From contig NZ_JAHTKP010000008.1 in NCBI RefSeq assembly GCF_019192735.1, positions 172,691-236,690 of the forward strand: a DNA stretch of 64,000 bases, read 5' to 3'. Shown in pieces: positions 57,959 to 64,000 of the stretch (its first letter is position 1; the number at the start of each line of letters is the position of its first letter). Source of the DNA: Kitasatospora aureofaciens (GTDB lineage Bacteria; Actinomycetota; Actinomycetes; Streptomycetales; Streptomycetaceae). The notes under the pieces were generated by a model that had not been told where the DNA came from, did no database searches, and saw only the letters and a list, made by a program, of their open reading frames with translations. The position numbers and the translations under genes were made by a program.

Positions 57959-59263
57959 ATGCAGTGGAACGGCAACGGGCTGATAGCGCAGCTGCGGCAG
58001 CCGCCGGGTGGGCGGGACGCGCGGGTGATGCTGCTGGCCCAGTTCGTCGACCGGACGGGGACGGGGGTGTGGGAGGCGGCCTCGGTGCTGTACTTCACCT
58101 TCGTCCGGGGGCTGGACGCGCGGCAGCTCGGGCTGCTGCTGGGCGTCGCCGCGGTGGCGGGGATCGCGGGGTCGCCGCTGGCGGGGCGGGCGGCCGATCG
58201 GCTGACGGTCCGGGGGCTGCTGACGGCCTGCCACCTGCTGCGGCTCGTGGCCATGGTGCTGCTGCTGGTGGTCGACGACTACGTGCTGCTGCTGGTCCTG
58301 GTGGCCCTCACCTGCCTCGGTGAGCGGGCGGCCAAGACGCTGGAGATGCTCTTCGCCACCCGGGTCGCGGGCGAACGCCGGGGCGCCTACCAGGCGTTGT
58401 TCCGCAGCGTCGCCAACGCCGGCTACGCGCTCGGCGCGGGCATCGCGGCGATCGGCCTCGCGGTCGGCACGACGAACGCCTACCGGGTGCTGATCCTGGC
58501 CAACGCGCTCACGTTCGTGCTGGCCGCCGTGCTGGTTCGCCGCACCGAGGAGCCGGCCGGGCGCGGCCTGGTGGTGGCGGAAGGCGGGGAGCGGAGCGCG
58601 GCGGAGCCGGCCGAAGGGACGGCCGCCAGCCCCTGGCGGGACCGCGGCTACCTGCTCTTCGTCCTGCTCGACATCCCGCTGAGCCTGGACGACTCGGTGC
58701 TCAACGTCGGCCTGCCGCTGTGGCTCGTCCACCACACCGGGGCTCCGCACGCCATCGTCCCCGCCTTCCTGGTGCTCAACACCGTCCTTGTGGTGGTCCT
58801 CCAACTGCGGGTCTCCACCTGGGCCGAGGGCCCGCGCGGGGCGGTTCGCGCGGTGGGGTTGTACGGGGTGACGCTGCTGTCGTGCTGCCTGCTGATCGCC
58901 GTCTCGACCGGCGGCGGGGCGTGGGCGGCCTCGGCGGCGCTGCTGGCGGCCGGGATGCTCGTCACGCTGGCGGAGCTGATGCGCTCGGTCAGTTCCTGGG
59001 AGCTGGCGGTGAGCCTGGCCCCGTCGCGGGCCCCGGCGTCCTACCTGGGCGTGGCCGGGATGTCGCAGTCGGTGCAGAAGTCGGCGGGCCCGCTGCTGCT
59101 GACCGGGGTGGTGATGGCGGCCGGCCCGGCGGGCTGGGTCGCGCTGGGCGCGGCGGTGACGGCCCTGGGCGTGGTCCAGCGCCGGGCGGCCGTGCGGCGG
59201 TTGGCTGCCCTGGCGCGGCCGGTGTCCGAGCCGCGCCAGGTGGCCAGCCCGGCGAGGGGCTGA
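57959..59263 (+). CDS. MFS transporter
   Basis: 434-residue, 12-TM major facilitator. LLAQFVDRTGTGVWEAASVLYF in TM1 and PLAGRAADRLTVRGLL (motif A loop) near 75, with a soluble insertion of about 30 residues between TM6 and TM7 (RRTEEPAGRGLVVAEGGE). It is of the small-molecule efflux type; the substrate is unknown. Immediately downstream of a MarR-type operator. ATG at 57959; ribosome site GGGGG about 9 nt upstream. Confidence 0.5.
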   Translation: MQWNGNGLIAQLRQPPGGRDARVMLLAQFVDRTGTGVWEAASVLYFTFVRGLDARQLGLLLGVAAVAGIAGSPLAGRAADRLTVRGLLTACHLLRLVAMVLLLVVDDYVLLLVLVALTCLGERAAKTLEMLFATRVAGERRGAYQALFRSVANAGYALGAGIAAIGLAVGTTNAYRVLILANALTFVLAAVLVRRTEEPAGRGLVVAEGGERSAAEPAEGTAASPWRDRGYLLFVLLDIPLSLDDSVLNVGLPLWLVHHTGAPHAIVPAFLVLNTVLVVVLQLRVSTWAEGPRGAVRAVGLYGVTLLSCCLLIAVSTGGGAWAASAALLAAGMLVTLAELMRSVSSWELAVSLAPSRAPASYLGVAGMSQSVQKSAGPLLLTGVVMAAGPAGWVALGAAVTALGVVQRRAAVRRLAALARPVSEPRQVASPARG

Positions 59264-59282
59264 CCCGGGCCGGGGTCAACGG

Positions 59283-60584
59283 TCACCCGGTGCCCGCCAC
59301 CACCCAGGACAGGCTCCCCGTCAGATCGGCGCGCAGGGCCGGGTCGGCGACGGCCGGGGTCGGGTCGGTGGCGACGGCCGTGAGGAGGTGGGGGCCGAAG
59401 GGGACGAAAGCGGCGAGGTCGAGGGCGGTGCGTCCGCGCAGCCGGGGGAGTTCGCGCGCGTCCAGGTACCAGCGCAGCCGGGTGCCGGGCACGGGCAGGT
59501 CGACGGTGAGGCGGTCGGCCGACGTGAGCCAGGTGCCGCCGGGGGTGGGGCTGGTCAGCGGCTTCGCGTGGCGGTAGAAGCCGGCGATCATGGCCTCGCG
59601 CCCGGGCAGGTTGAACTCGTGCCCCAGCGACCGCATGATCGAGTTCTCGGTCGGGCGGTACAGGCCGGCCGGGTAGTAGCCGCCGCCCTCGAAGGCGCCG
59701 ACCGTGCCGCCGTCGGGCGACGCCTGGCCGAGCCAGCGGTACCACTTGGTGCCCTGCTCGCGCATCCGGTCGGCGGTCAGGGTGCTGATGTTGGCCTCGG
59801 CGGGTTCGTCGCCCGTGTACGTGCCCTGGCCGGCGTAGGCGTACTCGTCGGCGAGCTTGCCCAGCGAGTGCCCGGTCTCGTGCACCGCGATCTGCCCGGA
59901 CTTGGCGTTGCCGCCGGCGACGGTGGCGATCCCCTCGTAGCCGAGCGGGGAGGTGATGTCGTTGTAGCCGGCGCCGCCGTACTTGGCGCTGTTGGCGACC
60001 ACGATCACCAGGTCCGCCTTGGGGGCCTTCGCGGCGTAGCGGTCAACGGCCTTGTCGTCCACGCACAGCAGCCGCTCGACGCCGTCGCACCAGAAGTACG
60101 AGCCCAGCGCGGTGTGCCGGACGGTCCCCTTGTCCGGATCGCCGGAGACGCCCGACTCCGGCGAAACGGCGGACACCGCCCACACGTTGAACAGCTTGCG
60201 GTAGGTGGCGTACGGCTCCACCTCGCTGATCTCGCGCCACTTGTCGGCCGCGTCCGCGCGGAACTTGTCCTGCTCCTGCGCGGCATAGCCGTCGCCGATC
60301 ATCACCACGTCGAGCTTGGTGTCGGGATCCCCGTTGCGCACCAGCGCGGTGACGTCCCCGTCACCCGCCAGCGGCGCCACACCGGGCCGTTGCCCGGCCA
60401 CGAACGGCGAGGCGCCGGGCACCTGGGCCCGGGAGATGCTGCCGTCCTCGGCGAACACCTCCACCGCGCGCCCGCCGTCCGCCGGGGCGGCGGGTGCCGG
60501 TGTGGCGACTGCCGGTGCTGCGCCCAGGAGTGCCAGGCCGACGGTGCTGGAAAGAAAGAGCGAAACGATCCTGTTGCTGCGCAC
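59283..60584 (-). CDS. secreted M64-family metalloprotease (IgA-peptidase-like)
   Basis: 433-residue exported zinc protease. Sec signal peptide at 1-34 (VSLFLSSTVGLALLGAAPAV). M64 features: KLDVVMIGDGYAAQEQDKF near 85, FNVWAVSAVSPESGVS near 125, and zinc motif HETGHSLGKLADEY near 235 (H-E-x2-H-x8-10-D/E-Y). An Ig-like beta domain takes the C-terminal 110 residues. Streptomyces homologues are called M64 or IgA peptidase-like, with no known immune target. GTG at 60584, with GGAGG 8 nt upstream. The gene appears intact. Confidence 0.5.
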   Translation of the reverse strand: MRSNRIVSLFLSSTVGLALLGAAPAVATPAPAAPADGGRAVEVFAEDGSISRAQVPGASPFVAGQRPGVAPLAGDGDVTALVRNGDPDTKLDVVMIGDGYAAQEQDKFRADAADKWREISEVEPYATYRKLFNVWAVSAVSPESGVSGDPDKGTVRHTALGSYFWCDGVERLLCVDDKAVDRYAAKAPKADLVIVVANSAKYGGAGYNDITSPLGYEGIATVAGGNAKSGQIAVHETGHSLGKLADEYAYAGQGTYTGDEPAEANISTLTADRMREQGTKWYRWLGQASPDGGTVGAFEGGGYYPAGLYRPTENSIMRSLGHEFNLPGREAMIAGFYRHAKPLTSPTPGGTWLTSADRLTVDLPVPGTRLRWYLDARELPRLRGRTALDLAAFVPFGPHLLTAVATDPTPAVADPALRADLTGSLSWVVAGTG

Positions 60585-60663
60585 GGGCGACCTCCGGAAG
60601 CGCTGACAAGGTGTCACATGGTACTTCCGGTGACGGGAGCCTGACAATCCATCGGGATGGGGC

Positions 60664-61141
60664 TCAGGACAGCGCCGCCGCCTTGCGGAGGAGGACGGAG
60701 CGTTCGCGCGCGTTGCGGCAGAGGCGGGCGGCGAGTTCGAGTTCGGCGCGGGCCTCGGTGGTGCGGCCGAGGCGGGTGAGGAGTTCGCCGCGGACGGTGG
60801 GGAGGAGGTGGGAGCCCGACAGACGGCCGGTGGCGGCCAGGTCGTCGACCAGATCGAGCGCCTGCTGCGGGCCGCTCGCCATCGCGACGGCGACCGCCCG
60901 GTTGAGCTCGACGACGGGCGACGGGGCCACCCGGCCAAGGGCCTCGTAGAGGAGGACGATGCTCTCCCAGTCGGTCTCTGCCACGGACGGGGCGGCTGCG
61001 TGGCAGGCGGCGATGGCGGCCTGGAGGCCGTACGGGCCGAGGCCGCGCCCGGCGGCCGTGGCGCGGTCGAGGGCGGCCCGGCCGCGGCGGATCGCCGAGC
61101 GGTCCCATCGCCGGCGGTCCTGGTCCTCCAGGAGGACGGAA
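60664..61141 (-). pseudogene. 3' fragment of an ECF (DUF6596-type) RNA polymerase sigma factor
   Basis: About 159 codons of the C-terminal part of ECF sigma factors with DUF6596: LLEDQDRRRWDRSAIRRGRA, YGLQAAIAACHAAAPS, DWESIVLLYEALGRVAPSPV, ELNRAVAVAMASGPQQAL and the end ELELAARLCRNARERSVLL. The sigma-2 and sigma-4 domains are missing: the frame breaks off at 61141, where it joins a tnpA fragment. The stop at 60664 is native. The gene is inactivated by the mobile element. Confidence 0.5.
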
Positions 61142-61246
61142 AGCCTTCCGCCGGTACTTGGTGACGAAAGCCGAGTGGACGTGCAGGTTGTGGACGACGT
61201 GGCGTCCGGTACGTACATCAGGATTCGGATTCCATCTCGGTGACAT
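61139..61246 (-). pseudogene. IS200/IS605 tnpA N-terminal fragment
   Basis: ATG at 61246 begins a 36-codon frame containing GRHVVHNLHVHSAFVTKYRR, the start of Y1 (HUH) transposases: HVH is the metal-binding HUH motif and FVTKYRR the family hallmark. Catalytic Tyr and the rest are missing because the fragment joins the sigma-factor gene at about 61140. It is divergent from the tnpB fragment, as in IS605-type elements. Confidence 0.5.
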
Positions 61247-61261
61247 AAACCGAATGGTAAA

Positions 61262-61405
61262 GTGGGTCGCGTAAGTGAGGAACGTGTGTGGGAGAAGCGG
61301 CAGTTCGGGCACTGTGCCCGACTGGCGCTGACGCCCGCTCAGGTTCGGCTCATGGATGACCAGGCCCATGCGGCCCGGGCGATGTGGAACTGCCTGCACG
61401 ACTGG
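61262..61405 (+). pseudogene. IS605-family tnpB 5' fragment, split by a group II intron
   Basis: 48 codons of a TnpB N-terminus: FGHCARLALTPAQVRLMDDQ and HAARAMWNCLHDW, typical of actinobacterial TnpB. The frame is broken at 61405/61406, exactly where the intron's GTGCG starts. The rest of tnpB is not found up to the window end; it may lie outside. If the intron splices, tnpB could still be restored, though the tnpA is dead. Confidence 0.5.
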
Positions 61406-62056
61406 GTGCGACGTGAAAGTCGCTTGTACGTAGTAATCGGGACACGGCTGAAAGGAGTTGCCGATTCCGGGCGGTGTGCGAACCCGGTCCCCACGGCCAA
61501 CTGCGGGGGGAGTAATCCCCCGGTGGAGAGCAGGCCGGAAAAGCCCAAGGCAAAGCCGACCATCGGCCGAGCACAGGCAAGGGGAAGGTCGGAAGGATGA
61601 GGAGACGAACCCCCGGTGTAAAGCCTCGTCAGCAGAGAATCCGCGCCAGATGGATAGTTTACGGCGGACGAGAAGGTCACGCCTGAGAAGGCGAAAGGAA
61701 CACGGGTCACAATCGCCCGTGGACTGCACACCCTGACCTCGGGGCAAAGGGGGCATCCAATCCCGACCGCACCTACGGCAAGCGGAACACGGGAACCCCG
61801 ACATCCTCCCACTAGGGTAGGGAGACCGTAAGGTCGATCGATGGGATAGCGGGAAGAGGAAGGCTCAAGAAGCAAAGGCCGGCATGTCGAAAGGCAACAG
61901 GAAAGCCGACACGCGGGGTAGCCGCCCGGTCGGTATAACTGGCCGGATACATTGAAAGATGAGTCGAAAGACTGCTGACGTGAGCCTGGTGGACCCCGGA
62001 TGAGAAACTGCAAGACGGAATAACCGACGGAAAAGTTAGACACGGAGGAGGGCGCG

Positions 62057-63847
62057 GTGACCACCAAGGACGCCGGGGTCGGCCTCGCGGTGAACGGACC
62101 GAAGGGCGTCGAGTTGGAATGGTCCCAGATCGACTGGGGGCGAGCCAACGTAAACGTAAAACGGTTGAGGCAGCGAATCTACCGGGCTGCTAAGGAGGGC
62201 GACCATCGACAGGTTAAGAACCTGACGAAGCTGATGCTGCGAAGCCACAGCAACACGCTCGTGAGCGTGCGACGGGTGACGCAGGTCAGCAGGGGACGCA
62301 AGACCGCCGGAGTGGACGGGGAAAAAGCACTGACCCCTCGGGCTCGACAGCAATTGGCGAGCCGGATTCATGGATCGACACATCCATGGCGCACTCGGCC
62401 GGTCAAGCGCGTGTACATTCCGAAGGCAAATGGCAAACAAAGACCACTTGGAATCCCTACGATCAGCGACAGGGCCATGCAGGCCCGCGTCAAGAACGCA
62501 CTGGAACCACAGTGGGAGGCCAGATTTGAGAAGCGGTCGTACGGTTTCCGCCCCGGGCGGAGTGCCCACGATGCGATCGCGGCACTGCACAGTGTCGCAA
62601 GCGGTGGCAAGGGGTCGCCCCCGGCCCGACAGTGGGTTCTGGATGCCGATCTCCAAGCGGCATTCGACCGGATCGACCACTCCAGGCTCCTGGACATCAT
62701 CGGTGATGTGCCCGGCAAGGGGCTGATCCGAGGGTGGCTCAAGGCAGGAGTCCTGGAGGGTGGAAGGCTCACTCGCACCGAGGAGGGTACCCCTCAAGGG
62801 GGAGTGATCAGTCCGCTACTACTCAACATTGCCCTACATGGGATGGAGGAGGCAGCCGGATGCAGGTACATCCCCAGGGGTGATACATGTAAAGGCTCGC
62901 CCGTCTTGATCCGATACGCGGATGATTTTGTGGTCCTGTGCCACTCAAAAGCAGAAGCGAAGCAGATCAAGGCAAAGCTGGAGCAATGGTTGAAGCCAAG
63001 GGGACTCCGGTTCAACGAGGAGAAGACCAAAATCAGGCACCTGGCAGAGGGCTTCGACTTCCTGGGCTTCAATATTCGGCGCTATACAAAGGGACGGAAG
63101 TCCATCACGTTGACGCGCCCCAGCAAGGACTCCATCAAGAGAGCCCGGAAGAGACTGAAAACGGACGTGAGGGACCTTTACGGGTCCAACGCAGCCGCAG
63201 TCGTAACCCGACTGAACCCGTTCATCAGGGGATGGTCGACATACTTTCGGGTGGCCGCATCCAAGCAGACTTTCACCAGCCTAGACGCATACCTATGGAA
63301 GGCGACATGGCGGTGGGTCAGTTGGACGCACCCGCACAAGTCGGCTAGCTGGAAGGCGAGCCGGTATTACGGAAAGAGAGGACGGGAAGGAAAATGGAGC
63401 TTCGGAGATCCACAGAGTGGCGCAAAGTTGCTCCAATTCGCCCGGACCAAAATCGTCCGACACTCCATGGTCAAAGGATCAGCATCCCCGGATGACCCGA
63501 ACCTTAAGGACTACTGGGAGAACCGCCGAAAGAAGAGAACGCAGCCGTGTATGACCACCTCCAAGGTGGCCTTGGCGGTACGACAGAACGGATTCTGTCC
63601 GCTCTGTCGAACAGCTCTCATCGTAGGAGCCGAATACGAACCCGACAATGTGCGGGACTGGGTGGAATGGTTCGAAGCCATGCGACACCGGCTCCACGAA
63701 GACCACCTGGTGTACAGGCGACACGGCGGAAGTGACGACCGTAGGAATCTGCGTCTCGTACACGCCGAATGCCATCGTCTGCATCACGCAGGGGACGGAC
63801 GACGGTACCTGATGGCACCTCACCAAGCAGCCGAAGGGACTGCTTGA
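62057..63847 (+). CDS. ltrA: group II intron-encoded RT/maturase with HNH endonuclease
   Basis: 596-residue multifunctional intron protein. Reverse-transcriptase blocks in order: VYIPKANGKQRPLGIPTISD near 115, YGFRPGRSAHDAI near 155, VLDADLQAAFDRIDH near 195, GTPQGGVISPLLLNIAL near 240 and YADD with the catalytic Asp pair near 288. The maturase (X) domain spans about 350-450 (LNPFIRGWSTYF). An HNH endonuclease is at the end: CPLC near 515, EDHLVYRRHGGSDDRRNLRL and CHRLHH. All catalytic residues look intact, so mobility is possible. GTG at 62057, with GGAGGAGG upstream. It supports splicing, target cutting and reverse transcription of the intron. Confidence 0.5.
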   Translation: MTTKDAGVGLAVNGPKGVELEWSQIDWGRANVNVKRLRQRIYRAAKEGDHRQVKNLTKLMLRSHSNTLVSVRRVTQVSRGRKTAGVDGEKALTPRARQQLASRIHGSTHPWRTRPVKRVYIPKANGKQRPLGIPTISDRAMQARVKNALEPQWEARFEKRSYGFRPGRSAHDAIAALHSVASGGKGSPPARQWVLDADLQAAFDRIDHSRLLDIIGDVPGKGLIRGWLKAGVLEGGRLTRTEEGTPQGGVISPLLLNIALHGMEEAAGCRYIPRGDTCKGSPVLIRYADDFVVLCHSKAEAKQIKAKLEQWLKPRGLRFNEEKTKIRHLAEGFDFLGFNIRRYTKGRKSITLTRPSKDSIKRARKRLKTDVRDLYGSNAAAVVTRLNPFIRGWSTYFRVAASKQTFTSLDAYLWKATWRWVSWTHPHKSASWKASRYYGKRGREGKWSFGDPQSGAKLLQFARTKIVRHSMVKGSASPDDPNLKDYWENRRKKRTQPCMTTSKVALAVRQNGFCPLCRTALIVGAEYEPDNVRDWVEWFEAMRHRLHEDHLVYRRHGGSDDRRNLRLVHAECHRLHHAGDGRRYLMAPHQAAEGTA

Positions 63848-63879
63848 GCCGTATGCGGGGGGACTCGCACGTACGGTGT
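63846..63879 (+). ncRNA. group II intron domain V
   Basis: 34-nt hairpin starting GAGCCGTATGCG and closing CGCACGTACGGTGT. It aligns without gaps to the canonical domain V: catalytic AGC triad at 63847-63849, paired stems on both sides of the two-nucleotide bulge, and a GGGA tetraloop (GNRA type). It overlaps the last codon and stop of the maturase gene. Presence of an intact domain V argues that the intron RNA can be catalytic. Confidence 0.5.
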
Positions 63880-64000
63880 GCGCCGTGAGGCGCTTCGTTG
63901 TATCCCCGGCGCAGTCGGGAGGAACTTGGAGGGAGGTTCTTGGGTCGCCCGGCTTACCTGAGCGCGAAAGCGGGAGGGGACCAGAGCATGCCGGGAAAGC
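63880..64000 (+). other. sequence after domain V, not resolved
   Basis: CGCC-GTGA-GGCG (63881-63892) is a small GNRA-capped hairpin and may be part of domain VI. The following bases (from GGAGGAACTTGGAGGGAGG on) are not recognised as tnpB or as a known gene. They may be the intron end plus 3' exon. Confidence 0.5.

Larger units (their letters stand above)
61406..63950 (+). mobile_element. group II intron (approximate 3' end)
   Basis: The 5' end reads GTGCGACGTGAAAGTCGC, the GUGYG start of group II introns, directly after tnpB codon 48. Positions 61406-62056 hold no gene but are the purine-rich, structured RNA of domains I-III plus part of IV. The reading frame for the intron protein lies in domain IV and domain V overlaps its stop. 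Domain VI and the 3' splice site should follow within about 100 nt; I cannot fix them, so the end coordinate is an estimate. Lower GC than the host suggests transfer. Confidence 0.5.

Noticed and set aside
1..64000. tRNA and rRNA genes
   Set aside because: No cloverleaf with a GGTTCGANNCC T-arm or any 16S/23S/5S segment was recognised on either strand by eye; a covariance search would settle it.

Overview
The window is high-GC actinobacterial chromosome. Very strong G/C bias at third codon positions, many GTG and some TTG starts, GTGA/ATGA start-stop overlaps and actinobacterial families (DUF397/XRE pairs, trypco2, mycothiol-dependent dehydrogenase, LGFP repeats, ECF sigma factor) point to Streptomyces or a close relative such as Kitasatospora. 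Most of it is accessory, arm-like content rather than core genes.

0-18.5 kb: a metallophore locus. A yersiniabactin/coelibactin-type NRPS with Cy (heterocyclisation) domains (minus strand, running off the left edge) diverges from a DHA2-type MFS exporter. Further right on the minus strand lie a lipoprotein binding protein, two Opp/Dpp-type permeases (the second fused to two ATPase domains) and a type II thioesterase. A Zur-like palindrome lies in both control regions, so the locus is best read as a zinc-repressed, zincophore-like system with its own export and import. A block at 5.8-12.4 kb interrupts it: two hypothetical genes and a visibly less GC-rich cassette of trypco2 protein, trypsin-like protease/P-loop NTPase and a coiled-coil protein, which looks like an NTP-dependent conflict (defence) system.

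18.5-35.8 kb: an ABC ATPase/double permease pair without a binding protein; a YtrA-type GntR regulator with a DUF1648 membrane protein; an NCS1 transporter; a KdpD-like protein whose phospho-acceptor His is replaced by Gln, followed by a Usp protein and two membrane proteins, with 11-bp direct repeats of OmpR/PhoB type upstream; a trypsin/PDZ protease, an APC transporter, and an XRE/DUF397 pair.

35.8-39.3 kb: gene remnants (an SDR tail and a copy of the 3' end of the ferredoxin reductase gene at 39.3 kb), DUF3592 and PPC-domain proteins, and a compact candidate RiPP operon: small protein, 49-residue Gly/Asp/Lys-rich peptide, and an overlapping 392-residue PIMT-like methyltransferase. This resembles aspartimide-forming imiditide systems and is the strongest natural-product lead apart from the NRPS.

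39.3-60.6 kb: FAD reductase, SnoaL-like and MBL-fold proteins, an ArsR-type regulator facing an MFS pump across a perfect palindrome and followed by PhzF, a P450-ferredoxin pair, mycothiol-dependent formaldehyde dehydrogenase with an MBL hydrolase, an ArsR/SRPBCC pair, secreted LGFP and DUF4185 proteins, an HTH-TM-transglycosylase fusion, an MFS pump and an M64 metalloprotease. Two near-identical 26-codon upstream ORFs, each overlapping its downstream gene by ATGA, precede the MBL gene and the ArsR-type gene.

60.6-64 kb: a nested scar. An ECF sigma-factor gene is cut by an IS605-family element (divergent tnpA and tnpB fragments), whose tnpB is split by a group II intron with an RT/maturase/HNH protein and a recognisable domain V.

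Two themes recur: short tandem duplications that include a gene's stop codon (SnoaL, ferredoxin and substrate-binding-protein genes, and the permease gene junction), and translational coupling by 4-nt overlaps.
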